In this document: piece by piece, positions 9,565 through 18,279 of the stretch
Layout of the letters: every line of letters starts with the position of its first letter
How positions within the stretch are numbered: position 1 is the stretch's first letter
Assembly: GCA_024275165.1 (NCBI GenBank)
Contig: JAJRZQ010000006.1
Span: 92,288 to 156,287, forward strand
DNA from: a bacterium
Lineage (GTDB): Bacteria > SAR324 > XYD2-FULL-50-16
Reading direction: 5' to 3'
DNA: 64,000 nucleotides
Notes under the pieces: generated by a model
What the model saw: the letters and a program-made list of their open reading frames with translations, nothing else
Databases searched by the model: none
What the model was told of the DNA's origin: nothing
Made by a program: the position numbers and the translations under genes

Positions 9565-9586
9565 GGCAAGGCATCCCTGCCTTGCC
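9565..9586. repeat. Perfect 8-bp hairpin beside the dispersed repeat
   Basis: GGCAAGGC, loop ATCCCT, then GCCTTGCC. It ends one base before the 27-base repeat at 9588. No T-run follows, so a terminator role is doubtful; a repetitive extragenic palindrome is more likely. Confidence 0.5.
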
Positions 9587-9587
9587 G

Positions 9588-9614
9588 GGAAACTCCGCGT
9601 TTTTCAGAGTTTCC
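9588..9614 (+). repeat. 27-base palindromic repeat, copy 1
   Basis: Stem arms GGAAACTC and GAGTTTCC enclose an 11-base loop CGCGTTTTTCA. The identical 27 bases occur in reverse complement at 39343-39369, 30 kb away, where they lie between hisF and alaS. The loop is conserved as well as the arms, so this is a true dispersed repeat rather than two chance hairpins. It resembles a REP-type extragenic palindrome. Confidence 0.7.
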
Positions 9615-9728
9615 CTAAAACAAATCGGCACACCTTACGCCCTTCCCGGATTGCCTTGTTTTACCAGCGCTCCAGCAGCTCCCCCAAATCAAAACATCCC
9701 CGACTTTCAACAACAAGCGCCGCTAAAA

Positions 9729-10919
9729 CTATTCGTTGAAACCTGTCGGCTTTTGCCAGCCGAGCCGTTTCAAAACCGCCTCGACAATGCGCTGCGAGAG
9801 CTGGGTCATCTCTGTCAAGACATCCTGCCTTTTGAGCCAGCGAGGGTCTTCTTCAATGGCCAAACAATGAATGCAGGTGGTTAAATATTCCAAAATCAGA
9901 CTGGGCTGAGGGCTGTAATCCGCATCAAAAAGCTCCTGCAATGGTTTTTGCTTCAACTCGGTCAGCAAAGCGACCCGCTCTTCCTCATTTTGCGGCAAAA
10001 CTAAACGGGACTCCTCTAAGCCAAAATGCCTTAAAGCATTTTTCCATAACAGGGGAAGGAATTTTTTAGCCGGGAATTGCGTGTTGAGAGGCGCCAAAAA
10101 AGGCTCTTTGTCTGTTCCCTGACCCCCAGCCTCTTTTTCATCCTTGGCCTCTACTACCTTTTTATTTTGAGCGTAGTAAAAAAGTTTTCTTGCTTCCATC
10201 GGGTCATCGACGGAAATCCCAAATTTAAGAAAAAGAGGCCTCCTCTCGTAACCCATCCACAACTCGTCAAAAAACCGCTCACTCGCGCCCAGTTCTTCAA
10301 ACAGGTTGATCATGCTCATGTTTAGGGCGAGCATACTTGCCGCGTCCCAAAGCCCGCTCTCGGTTCGTTCCTTGGCCTTGTTTAAAATCGCGTCCGCCTT
10401 AGCGAAGAAACCTTGCGGGTCTTTGTCGGGTCGAATCCCTCGTTTAAACATAAAACTATGGATTTCCCGCTCTACATCCTCTCGTTGCAAACCGATAAAC
10501 ATGCGGTGGTTTCTCACCATGCCAACGACCTGCAAGGACTCTTTGGTTTTGTTTTTAAAAGAAAAAATAAAAGGCAGGGTTTTGCCATGCAAGGCCAGGG
10601 CAACCTGATCGGCCTTGCGCCAGAGATTGGGGAAACTAATGGCCGGGGAAGCCGGAATATGCTGACCGTAAGAAAAGCCCTTCTCGCTGATATCACATAA
10701 GGAATAGGACTTACTCCCCACTTGAGCGGTGATCCCTAAAATATCATGGCTCAACAGATCAAGGCGATCCGGTCGATTTTTATATTTACGGTTGCCCAGG
10801 CGAATCTTCCCCAACGCCTCGGGCAGGCTTTTTTCACCAGATACCTTTTGAAAGCTTTTTGAGAGCGTTTTGCTGGATTGCAATTTTTTCTCGCCTTGGG
10901 CAATCTCTTGGGCTCCCAT
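9729..10919 (-). CDS. PilZ-like protein with uncharacterised C-terminal region (paralogue 1)
   Basis: 396 residues, no signal peptide or membrane helix. Around residues 40-85 it shows a PilZ-like arrangement: basic RPDR, then about 25 residues later CDISEKGFSY, matching the D-x-S-x-x-G c-di-GMP-binding motif. Strand-like segments follow (VVGMVRNHRMFIGLQ). The remaining ~250 residues are alpha-helical and unrecognised, with an NLFEELGA...GYERRPLFLKFGI block. The neighbouring gene is a clear paralogue with the same block order. GAGGAA precedes the ATG at 10919. Binding of c-di-GMP is inferred from the motif only. Confidence 0.65.
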   Translation of the reverse strand: MGAQEIAQGEKKLQSSKTLSKSFQKVSGEKSLPEALGKIRLGNRKYKNRPDRLDLLSHDILGITAQVGSKSYSLCDISEKGFSYGQHIPASPAISFPNLWRKADQVALALHGKTLPFIFSFKNKTKESLQVVGMVRNHRMFIGLQREDVEREIHSFMFKRGIRPDKDPQGFFAKADAILNKAKERTESGLWDAASMLALNMSMINLFEELGASERFFDELWMGYERRPLFLKFGISVDDPMEARKLFYYAQNKKVVEAKDEKEAGGQGTDKEPFLAPLNTQFPAKKFLPLLWKNALRHFGLEESRLVLPQNEEERVALLTELKQKPLQELFDADYSPQPSLILEYLTTCIHCLAIEEDPRWLKRQDVLTEMTQLSQRIVEAVLKRLGWQKPTGFNE

Positions 10920-11026
10920 AAGTTCCTCGCCGCATGTAAATAGGGTATTTAACCTAAAAGCTAATTGTACTGGGCAAAAAATTCAAGCTAAAAGTCCCTT
11001 TCGCTTCCTATTCCATTTAGATCTAG

Positions 11027-12247
11027 CTATCCTGGCCAACCAACCTCTTTTAACTTTTCCTCCATCGCCCTTTGCATGAATTGAAATACCCTTTTGTTCA
11101 AATCCTCTTCCTCTATGTCCAGGTTGCCCAAGCCTAAAAAAGTTTCAAATAGAAATTGATGGCACACCACTTCCGCGCGCCGAAAATCCTGGTCAAAAAT
11201 TTCTTGCAAAGGTTTTTCGGCCATCTCCATGCGCAAATCCGAAGAGAGCGGCTCTAAAAAAGGAAGGGGCAATCGCAAGGAAGGGTCTAGCTTAAAATAA
11301 GCCAACCCCAAACCCCAGGCATGCTGCAACAAGTCAGAGGCCGTAAAGCGCTCCTCCAGCAATTCCAAAAAAAGCGCTTTGCTTGCTTGCCTGGCCTGAG
11401 ATAAGGCGATTTCACTGGGTTTAAGCTTTTTTTCCCGCACCGCCAAGGTAACGCTTTCTTCCAAGGCGTCCACCTCTTCTGTGGCGGTGACATCGGAAAA
11501 AGAAGGCTCTAGAGATCGATAATGCTCATGCAGCTTCGTAAACCGAGCCAATTGCCGCGCTTCATTGGGGTCGTCAATGGCAATCCCGAACTTGATATAC
11601 AACGGCCTTCGTTCATAGCCTTGCCAAAGCCGATCAAAATCCGCTTGCGTGGCACCCAACTCTTCAAAAAAATTGATTAAAGAAATATTTAAAGCCAGCA
11701 AACTGGGCATGCTCCAGTTTTTACTATAGGCCAAACGGCGCGCCTTATCGAGCAAAGCCTCTGCTTTGGCGTAACGATGCAAGGGGTCGTCTTTGGGAAT
11801 GCGATGCAAAAATAAAAATTGTTTGAGCTCTTTGGATACATCTTCCAGCGAAAGCCCAAAAAACAACCGATGATTGCATACTCGGCCATGCACCCGCAGC
11901 ACCTCCCCCTCCGACTCCCCACGAAAATAAAAGGAAATGGGCAAAACCTTGCCGTGCAGATTGCCCCCGCTCGCCTTGACCCGTTCCACCTCCATCGGCA
12001 ATGAGGCGCGCGCCTTTAAGGGGATATGCTGAGCGTAAGAGAAGCCTTTGGCGCTAATATCGCAAAGGGAATAGGATCGACTCCCCACCTGAGCGGTGAG
12101 TTGGGTGAGATCATGGCTCATCAAATCAAGCCTGGCCGGCCTTTGAATGCTCGGGTGCCCATGGGCGATGCGGTCAAATTTCCCCGGAGTACGAGGGGCC
12201 GCGCCGGGGTGCTGGAAGTTTTTTACTAAATCCTTCGAGGATTGCAT
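11027..12247 (-). CDS. PilZ-like protein with uncharacterised C-terminal region (paralogue 2)
   Basis: 406 residues, tandem paralogue of the gene ending at 9729. Shared blocks include RPARLDLMSHDLTQLTAQVG followed by SRSYSLCDISAKGFSYAQHI, VHGRVCNHRLFFGLSLEDV, and INFFEELGA...GYERRPLYIKFGIAIDDPNEAR. The RPxR and DISxxG motifs suggest a PilZ-like c-di-GMP domain at about residues 35-130. The C-terminal third is less conserved between the copies, and this one has an extra acidic linker (TEEVDALEES). It probably precedes its paralogue in one transcript (108-base gap). No clear Shine-Dalgarno is seen before the ATG at 12247. Confidence 0.65.
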   Translation of the reverse strand: MQSSKDLVKNFQHPGAAPRTPGKFDRIAHGHPSIQRPARLDLMSHDLTQLTAQVGSRSYSLCDISAKGFSYAQHIPLKARASLPMEVERVKASGGNLHGKVLPISFYFRGESEGEVLRVHGRVCNHRLFFGLSLEDVSKELKQFLFLHRIPKDDPLHRYAKAEALLDKARRLAYSKNWSMPSLLALNISLINFFEELGATQADFDRLWQGYERRPLYIKFGIAIDDPNEARQLARFTKLHEHYRSLEPSFSDVTATEEVDALEESVTLAVREKKLKPSEIALSQARQASKALFLELLEERFTASDLLQHAWGLGLAYFKLDPSLRLPLPFLEPLSSDLRMEMAEKPLQEIFDQDFRRAEVVCHQFLFETFLGLGNLDIEEEDLNKRVFQFMQRAMEEKLKEVGWPG

Positions 12248-12362
12248 GGGGGAAACTTACAAGAATCGGAGTGAAATAAATATATTTATGTTAATATAAA
12301 CCCTATGATTCCGCAAGATAAAAGAGATTTTCTAAATATGATACTCCGGTCTTTGCCCTAGC

Positions 12363-14957
12363 TTAGCGGCGGCCTCTTTTTCCTCTCCCAGTCCCCTTCT
12401 TCGCCTTCTTTTCGCTCAGCCATTCTAAGGCTTGCTCTAGGGTCACCGATTCGGGGGTCACATCCTTCGGCAAGCTCGCGTTGGTTTTCCCATGTTTTAC
12501 ATATAAACCATAGGGGCCGTTAAAAATTTGTATCTCCTGCGCGTCTTCCGGGTGCTTGCCGAGGTCGCGCAGGGCTTCACTGGCCTTTTTACGCCCTCGT
12601 TTTTCTTGCGCCAAGAGCTCTAAGGCTCGCTCTAGCCGAATCGCAATAATACTGTCTTCCTTGGTTAAACTGCGGAAATCCTTGGTACCGTCTTCTTTTT
12701 CATGCACCGTATAAGACCCAAAACGACTGATTCCCACCTTAACCGGCCCCCCCTCGGGGTGCATCCCCAAGGTGCGAGGAAGGGAGAGAAGAACCAAGGC
12801 GGTATCCATGTCCACTTCCGATTCCTTCATCCCCTTCGGCAGGGTCACCCGTTTCGGTTTCGGCTTGCCTTCTTCCACCTCGCCAAGCTGCACATAAGGG
12901 CCATAGGCTCCATTGAGCAAAAAAACAGGCAATTGCAACTCGGGATGAATCCCCAACTCTTCATTGCCCTTTTCTTTTTGCATAAAGATCAGGTCGACCT
13001 TTTCTTGGTCCAATTCAGCGGGACTGATCTCCGGGGGAATGCTCGCCGTTTTCTTTTCCTCACCCTCGACCTTTTCCAAATAAGGGCCAAAACGGCCAAT
13101 GCAAATATCCGCGTTCAACTCTGAAAAACGCAAATGACGAAACTCACTCGCTTCGATCTGCTCGGTTTTGGCCAAGGTACGCTCTGCCAAGCCCTGCTTG
13201 CCCAAATAGAATTTTTTTAAATAGGGGAGCCATTCGCTCTTGCCGCTGGCGATCTGGTCTAGCGTTTCTTCCATAGTGGCGGTAAAATTCGTGTCCACCA
13301 ATTCAGAGAAGTGATTCTCCAACAGGTTGACCATGGCAAAGGCGACAAAAGTGGGCACCAGGGTATGACTGGCCACCTTGACATAGCCCCGGTCTTGAAT
13401 GGTTTCAATAACCGTGGCATAGGTACTGGGACGACCGATCCCCTCGGTTTCCAACTTTTTGACCAGGCTCGCCTCGGTAAAACGCGCCGGGGGTTTCGTT
13501 TCGTGCCCTTTGGGCTCTAAATCGGCTAGCTTGAGCCTTTCTCCCGGCTTTAACTCGGGCAGAGGGCTCTCTTTGTTTTCCAGTTCTTGAGCCGGGTCAT
13601 CGCTCCCTTCCACATAGGCGCGAAAAAACCCGGGAAACAAAATCCGGCGGCCCTGGGCACGGAAAATACAATCTTCCGCCTCAATGCGCAAGGTCACATG
13701 AGAGAGCTGGGCTTCTTTCATCTGGGTGGCGACGGTTCGCTTCCAAATGAGGTCGTAGAGTTCCAATTCATAACCACTCAAGCCCGTCTTTTCGGGCAAG
13801 ACAAAGGTGGCCCCAGCAGGGCGAATCGCCTCGTGCGCCTCTTGGGCGCCTTTGGATTTACTGGTAAACACCCGTGGTTTGGGGGTTAAGTACTCTTTCC
13901 CGTAACGACTGGACACGCATTTGCGTGCCGCTGACATGGCCTGATCAGAGAGGTTGACCGAATCGGTTCGCATATAGGTGATAAAACCCTTTTCATAAAG
14001 GGCCTGCGCCACCTGCATGGCGCGACGGGGGCTGAGCCGCAGCTTTCGGGCCGCTTCCTGCTGCAAGGTCGAGGTGATAAAAGGGGCAGAGGGTTTTTGT
14101 TTCGATTGCTTTTCTTCTTGATCCAAGACCTTCCATTCCGCTGTTTCTAAACGCATGGCCAGCTCTCGCGCCTGTTTTTCACCCAAGAGCAAAACCTCTT
14201 TGCCTTGCTTGATTTGACCCGTATTTTCATCAAAATCCGCGCCAATCGCCAAACGCTTGCCGCCAACCGAGTAGGCTTGCGCGTCAAGCGAATTTTTCCC
14301 CTTGCCCAACTTGGCTAAGAGATCCCAGTAACTGCCTTTTTTAAAGGCCATGCGCTCCCGCTCTTTTAAGACCAACAAGCGCACCGAAACCGATTGCACC
14401 CGGCCCGCTGAAATCCCGGCGGCTACCTTCTTCCAGAGTAGGGGGCTTAAGGTATAACCGACCAAACGGTCTAAAATGCGCCTTGTTTCTTGGGCATGGA
14501 CTAAGTCCATGTCGATCTCGCGAGTATGGTCTACCGCCTCTTGAATCGCTTCCTTGGTGATCTCGTGAAACACCATTCGCTTAATGGCAATGGGTTTTCT
14601 CTTGGGCAAATCCGCCCTTAAGACCTCTAAAAGGTGCCACGAGATGGATTCCCCCTCGCGGTCTTCATCGGTCGCGAGAATCAATTCATCTTTTCCCTTC
14701 AGTTTCGCTTTGATCTCCCGAATGACCTTGGCCTTGTCTTTGGGAATAATATAAAGAGGCTCAAAGTTTTTTTCCGTGTTGATCCCCAATTGAGCCCAGG
14801 CCTTTTCATTCTTTTTGATCTCTTCGGGAATATCGGCGGCCGATTGGGGGAGGTCTCGAACATGACCCATGCTGGCAATAACCTCATACCCCTTCGGAAG
14901 AAAATCCTTGATCGTTTTCGCCTTGGTGGGCGACTCGACAATAACCAATGCACTCAT
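12363..14957 (-). CDS. topA: DNA topoisomerase I
   Basis: Type IA topoisomerase relaxing negative supercoils, 864 residues. N-terminal Toprim domain starts LVIVESPTKAKTI and contains ATDEDREGE; the catalytic Tyr is about residue 328 in FITYMRTDS, close to Tyr319 in E. coli. The C-terminus lacks the Cys4 zinc fingers of enterobacterial TopA and instead carries about four Toprim C-terminal repeats (IGRFGPYLE, NGAYGPYVQLGE, ISRFGSYTVHE, FNGPYGLYVKHGK) and a basic tail (KKGTGRGKRGRR). This layout is common outside the gammaproteobacteria. No neighbouring dprA. Start ATG 14957. Confidence 0.97.
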   Translation of the reverse strand: MSALVIVESPTKAKTIKDFLPKGYEVIASMGHVRDLPQSAADIPEEIKKNEKAWAQLGINTEKNFEPLYIIPKDKAKVIREIKAKLKGKDELILATDEDREGESISWHLLEVLRADLPKRKPIAIKRMVFHEITKEAIQEAVDHTREIDMDLVHAQETRRILDRLVGYTLSPLLWKKVAAGISAGRVQSVSVRLLVLKERERMAFKKGSYWDLLAKLGKGKNSLDAQAYSVGGKRLAIGADFDENTGQIKQGKEVLLLGEKQARELAMRLETAEWKVLDQEEKQSKQKPSAPFITSTLQQEAARKLRLSPRRAMQVAQALYEKGFITYMRTDSVNLSDQAMSAARKCVSSRYGKEYLTPKPRVFTSKSKGAQEAHEAIRPAGATFVLPEKTGLSGYELELYDLIWKRTVATQMKEAQLSHVTLRIEAEDCIFRAQGRRILFPGFFRAYVEGSDDPAQELENKESPLPELKPGERLKLADLEPKGHETKPPARFTEASLVKKLETEGIGRPSTYATVIETIQDRGYVKVASHTLVPTFVAFAMVNLLENHFSELVDTNFTATMEETLDQIASGKSEWLPYLKKFYLGKQGLAERTLAKTEQIEASEFRHLRFSELNADICIGRFGPYLEKVEGEEKKTASIPPEISPAELDQEKVDLIFMQKEKGNEELGIHPELQLPVFLLNGAYGPYVQLGEVEEGKPKPKRVTLPKGMKESEVDMDTALVLLSLPRTLGMHPEGGPVKVGISRFGSYTVHEKEDGTKDFRSLTKEDSIIAIRLERALELLAQEKRGRKKASEALRDLGKHPEDAQEIQIFNGPYGLYVKHGKTNASLPKDVTPESVTLEQALEWLSEKKAKKGTGRGKRGRR

Positions 14958-15061
14958 GCGGGACTTATTACTTTAATATTTTAGAAAAGGAAAATCGAAT
15001 CCAAGAGATAAGGCGAAACGCTCCCCCTTTGTCAAGCCTCAAGGGAAATAAAAACCCTTCT

Positions 15062-16849
15062 TCAACCCTGGCTTTGGCTGGAGCGCGTTTCTAAATCTTC
15101 CCAACGGGCATAAAGCTCCTCCAGGTGATCTTTTTCTTTCCTCACCGCCTCATAAGCCTCTTGCAGGGCTGCCGGGTTGCCGGCTAAATCGGGATCGAGC
15201 AGGGCTCTTTCCCGCTCTTGCCAACGCAGTTCTTGTTTGTGAATCCGCTCTTCGATTTTTTTGAGTTCTTTTTGCTCTTCATAACTCAAGCCGGACTTGT
15301 TTCCCTTCCCCAAGGCCGCCCCTTCCCGATTCGGTTCGGATAGAGGTCGGTTTTGCCGACTCTGCCATTGGTCGAAGTCGGGAAAAAAACCAGCCCCTCC
15401 TTGGCCATCTAAGGCTAAGATTTGGGTAGAGACTTGCTGGAGCAAAAAACGGTCGTGGGTCACTAAGATGATGGCCCCGGGGAACTCGCTCAAGGCCTCT
15501 TCCAAAACCTCTAAAGCGGGGATATCGAGGTCGTTGGTCGGCTCATCCAAAAGGAGCAAGTCCGCCGGAGAAAGCATCAACTGAGCGATCAAAACCCTGG
15601 CCTGCTCTCCTCCTGAAAGGCTCCCCACCGGTTGCTCCAAGCGGTCGGCGGCAAACAAAAAACGCCGGGCCCAAGAATAAACATGGATCGACTTCCCTTG
15701 ATACACCACCGCGTCCCCCTCGGGGCAAAGTGCCCGGTATAGGGTTTCTTCTGAGTTGATTTGGCCGCGGTTTTGGTCAAAATAGATCACCCGCAAATCA
15801 GCCGCCCGTTTCACCCTGCCCTGATCGGGCTCCAACTCGCCCTGCACCAGCCGCATGAGGCTCGACTTGCCCGAGCCGTTCGGCCCTAAAAGCCCCAAGC
15901 GATCCCCCGGGCCGAGTTTGAATTTCAACCCCTCAAACAATCGGCTCCCGCCCAAAGACTTCCCTAGGTTATAAGCTTCCACCAGCCGTTTGGTATTCCG
16001 CGCGGTATGCACAAACTCGATCCCCGCCTTGGCCTGGGCTCGGTTGAGCCCCTTTAGGCGGCGCAGCTCGGCTTGCAGGCGATGCGCCTCGTCAATGCGG
16101 TAACGGGCTTTGGTGGTCCGCGCTTGAGGGCCTTTGCCCAGCCATTCCTTTTCTCGCTTTGCCTTATTTCTAATGGAACTTTCCTGTTTTGCCATCCCTT
16201 CTAAATACAGGGCTTTGCGCTCAATAAAATCCGCGTATCCGCCTTGTACCTCGAAAAATCCCTTTTCATAATGGTGGCTCAACTCAAGAAGGCGGCTCAC
16301 CCCCCGCTCTAAAAAAGCGCGATCGTGACTCACTAAAACAAAGGCAAAGGCCGGGGCCCGGAGCAACTCTTCAAGCCAAATGATCCCTTCTAAATCCAAA
16401 TGATTGGTCGGCTCGTCCAAAAAAAGCAGGTCCGGCTCTTGGATCAAGACGGTCAAAATGTGCAACCGCTTTTTCCACCCCCCAGAAAGCTCGCCCACCT
16501 TTTTATTTAAATCCGGAAATTTCGCCTCTTCCAAAAGCTCAATCACCTTCGCCTCCTCCCACAGGGGTTGAAAGGGGCTTAAGGTCTCCACCAAACCGGA
16601 TGCTTCGGAAAAATCAGAGCGTTGGGAGAGATAAACCCGCTTGATTCCCTTTTGAAAAACCAATTCCCCCTCGTCTGCCTCTTCCAATCCCGCCAAGAGT
16701 TTTAAGAGCGTCGACTTCCCCGAACCATTGGCCCCAATCAACCCCAAGCGCTCACCGGGAAAAATACCCAAAGTGATCTTTTCAAATAGTGGATCGCCGC
16801 CAAAAGACTTCGCGATCTCTTTACAACTGGCTAGGGGGGACAAAGACAT
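15062..16849 (-). CDS. uup: ABC-F family ATPase, Uup-like
   Basis: Soluble twin-ATPase protein of the ABC-F family, which acts on ribosomes or DNA rather than in transport. 595 residues. First cassette: Walker A GANGSGKST, signature LSGGWKKR, Walker B LLFLDEPTNHLDL. Second: GPNGSGKSS, LSGGEQARV, LLLLDEPTNDLDI. A charged linker lies between the two, and a C-terminal coiled coil (KKIEERIHKQELRWQERER) of the type in E. coli Uup. No membrane helices. Assignment to Uup rather than EttA/YbiT rests on the C-terminal coiled coil and length. Confidence 0.88.
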   Translation of the reverse strand: MSLSPLASCKEIAKSFGGDPLFEKITLGIFPGERLGLIGANGSGKSTLLKLLAGLEEADEGELVFQKGIKRVYLSQRSDFSEASGLVETLSPFQPLWEEAKVIELLEEAKFPDLNKKVGELSGGWKKRLHILTVLIQEPDLLFLDEPTNHLDLEGIIWLEELLRAPAFAFVLVSHDRAFLERGVSRLLELSHHYEKGFFEVQGGYADFIERKALYLEGMAKQESSIRNKAKREKEWLGKGPQARTTKARYRIDEAHRLQAELRRLKGLNRAQAKAGIEFVHTARNTKRLVEAYNLGKSLGGSRLFEGLKFKLGPGDRLGLLGPNGSGKSSLMRLVQGELEPDQGRVKRAADLRVIYFDQNRGQINSEETLYRALCPEGDAVVYQGKSIHVYSWARRFLFAADRLEQPVGSLSGGEQARVLIAQLMLSPADLLLLDEPTNDLDIPALEVLEEALSEFPGAIILVTHDRFLLQQVSTQILALDGQGGAGFFPDFDQWQSRQNRPLSEPNREGAALGKGNKSGLSYEEQKELKKIEERIHKQELRWQERERALLDPDLAGNPAALQEAYEAVRKEKDHLEELYARWEDLETRSSQSQG

Positions 16850-17107
16850 AAAAGGGGTACCTGCAAAAACTTAAGAGTGCCCGGGTCGCAGGGGCTTGGC
16901 AAGGGGGAAAGCCCCCCATTTTGACCAAAAGCGCTGGAACTGCTATGCTGAAATCTTTTATACCTTACAACAAAGTGAATACAACCAAACCTTGGCTGAA
17001 ATGAGTGGCTCTTTTTTTAGGGAAAAAACCTAATCAAGAGTTAGGCAACGCGCTTCGCGCTGGCCTACTTGCGCGAGCAAGAGCCCTGGGAAGCTAAGGA
17101 AAAAGGA

Positions 17108-18214
17108 ATGAACCATACCAATTATCAAATCGAAAACTGGAAACATCAATTACAAAACTCAATTCGCACCAGAGAAGAACTCGCCAAATGGATCCATATC
17201 TCCCCTGAAGAAGAGGCGGGGATTCAGGCCCTTTCCCATACCCGCTGGTCCATCACCCCTTACTACGCCAGCTTGATGGACCCAGATGACCCCAATTGCC
17301 CGATCCGCAAGCAGGTCATCCCCTCCATTCACGAAAAGGAAAACCGCTACGGCATGGACGATTACCTGATGTTTAAGGAAAATCGCCGTGATGAAGCCGA
17401 TATCAGGCCCGATGCCATTGGCCGCCAGTACAAAGACCGCATCGCCTTTACGGTCACCGACCGCTGCGGCATCTATTGCAGGCACTGCTTCCGCAAAGAG
17501 GTGGTGGTGGATCAGGAGATACAGCTCCGTTTTGATGTGGACGAAGGCATAGCCTGGATCAGCGAGCATCCAGAAATCCGCGATGTCTTGATCACCGGGG
17601 GGGACCCCTTGATGCTGTCGGACGACAAATTAGAATACCTGATCCGCAAGTTGCGCGAGATTCCCCATATCGAGATGATCCGTTTTGGCTCGCGTCTGCC
17701 GGTCGTGTTGCCACAGCGAATTACCCCAGGTTTAAAGCGGGTCTTGGGCGGCTTTCACCGGGTTCCCATCTGGCTCAATACCCAGGTCAACCACCCCAAG
17801 GAAATCACCCCCCAACTCGCTCACGCGGTCTATGATCTCTTAAGCTGCGGGGTCAATGTGGGCAATCAGATGGTTCTGCTGAAGGGGATCAACGATGATG
17901 ACGCCACCTTTAAAAAACTACATTTAAAACTCTTGCAGGCGCGGATTCGCCCCTATTATGTCTTTTATTGCGAGCCCGCGCCGGGGATCGACCACTTTCG
18001 CACCTCGGTAGAGCGAGGCGCGGAATTGATTCGAGACAATTTGCGGGGGCACACGACGGGCTTGGCCCAGCCGATGTATGTGCTGGCGACCAATATCGGT
18101 AAAATCCCCCTCATGCCCGACTATTACATCCAAGAAAAAACCGAAGAACATTATATCTTAAAAAACCATCGGGGGGAGACGACCACGATCCCCAATATTC
18201 CCGAAGTGGAATAA
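17108..18214 (+). CDS. KamA-like radical SAM aminomutase
   Basis: 368 residues from the ATG at 17108, which follows AAGGAAAAAGGA; an in-frame extension to 17069 has no such signal. The radical SAM cluster motif is Cys120-x3-Cys124-x2-Cys127. By alignment to clostridial lysine 2,3-aminomutase, the PLP Lys is Lys332 (NIGKIPLMPDY) and the carboxylate-binding Arg is Arg129. The two Asp that hold the lysine epsilon-amino group (293 and 330 in the clostridial enzyme) are Glu289 and Ala327/Thr328 here. It may therefore use a different amino acid, or be a divergent lysine enzyme. It is longer than EpmB. No acetyltransferase (AblB) or EF-P gene is adjacent. The upstream 258 bp hold GC hairpins but no recognised riboswitch. 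Confidence 0.85.
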   Translation: MNHTNYQIENWKHQLQNSIRTREELAKWIHISPEEEAGIQALSHTRWSITPYYASLMDPDDPNCPIRKQVIPSIHEKENRYGMDDYLMFKENRRDEADIRPDAIGRQYKDRIAFTVTDRCGIYCRHCFRKEVVVDQEIQLRFDVDEGIAWISEHPEIRDVLITGGDPLMLSDDKLEYLIRKLREIPHIEMIRFGSRLPVVLPQRITPGLKRVLGGFHRVPIWLNTQVNHPKEITPQLAHAVYDLLSCGVNVGNQMVLLKGINDDDATFKKLHLKLLQARIRPYYVFYCEPAPGIDHFRTSVERGAELIRDNLRGHTTGLAQPMYVLATNIGKIPLMPDYYIQEKTEEHYILKNHRGETTTIPNIPEVE

Positions 18215-18222
18215 GCTTCCAA

Positions 18223-18264
18223 GGGTAAAGAGGGCCTCGGCCCTCTTTACCCCGAAATATTCGG
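18223..18264. terminator. Bidirectional terminator between kamA-like and RND genes
   Basis: A 14-base perfect inverted repeat (GGGTAAAGAGGGCC and its complement, separated by TC) spans 18223-18252, followed by a smaller CCGAA/TTCGG hairpin and a T-rich tract. It lies 8 bases after the kamA-like stop and 28 bases before the convergent RND gene stop, so it can serve both transcripts. Confidence 0.75.
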
Positions 18265-18279
18265 TTGATTTTTAAGGTA

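Larger units (their letters stand above)
9226..9728. other. Non-coding stretch with hairpins and a dispersed repeat
   Basis: About 500 bases without a convincing gene between the hemerythrin gene and a PilZ-like gene pointing towards it. It holds several inverted repeats: CCCCGCAA near 9240 pairing with TTGCGGGG near 9290, CGCTTG/CAAGCG near 9431-9444, the strong hairpin at 9565-9586, and the 27-base repeat at 9588-9614. Short open frames on both strands (for example 9395-9631 minus) lack good start context. It may be a repeat-rich remnant or an unannotated structured RNA region. Confidence 0.4.

Noticed and set aside
9395-9631. 78-residue frame on the minus strand in the 500-base gap
   Set aside because: No ribosome-binding site, no recognised motif, and it spans the hairpin and the dispersed repeat, so it is more likely non-coding.
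16850-17107. Riboswitch upstream of the kamA-like gene
   Set aside because: Hairpins such as GCGC-TTC-GCGC are present, but no lysine-riboswitch conserved core could be recognised.
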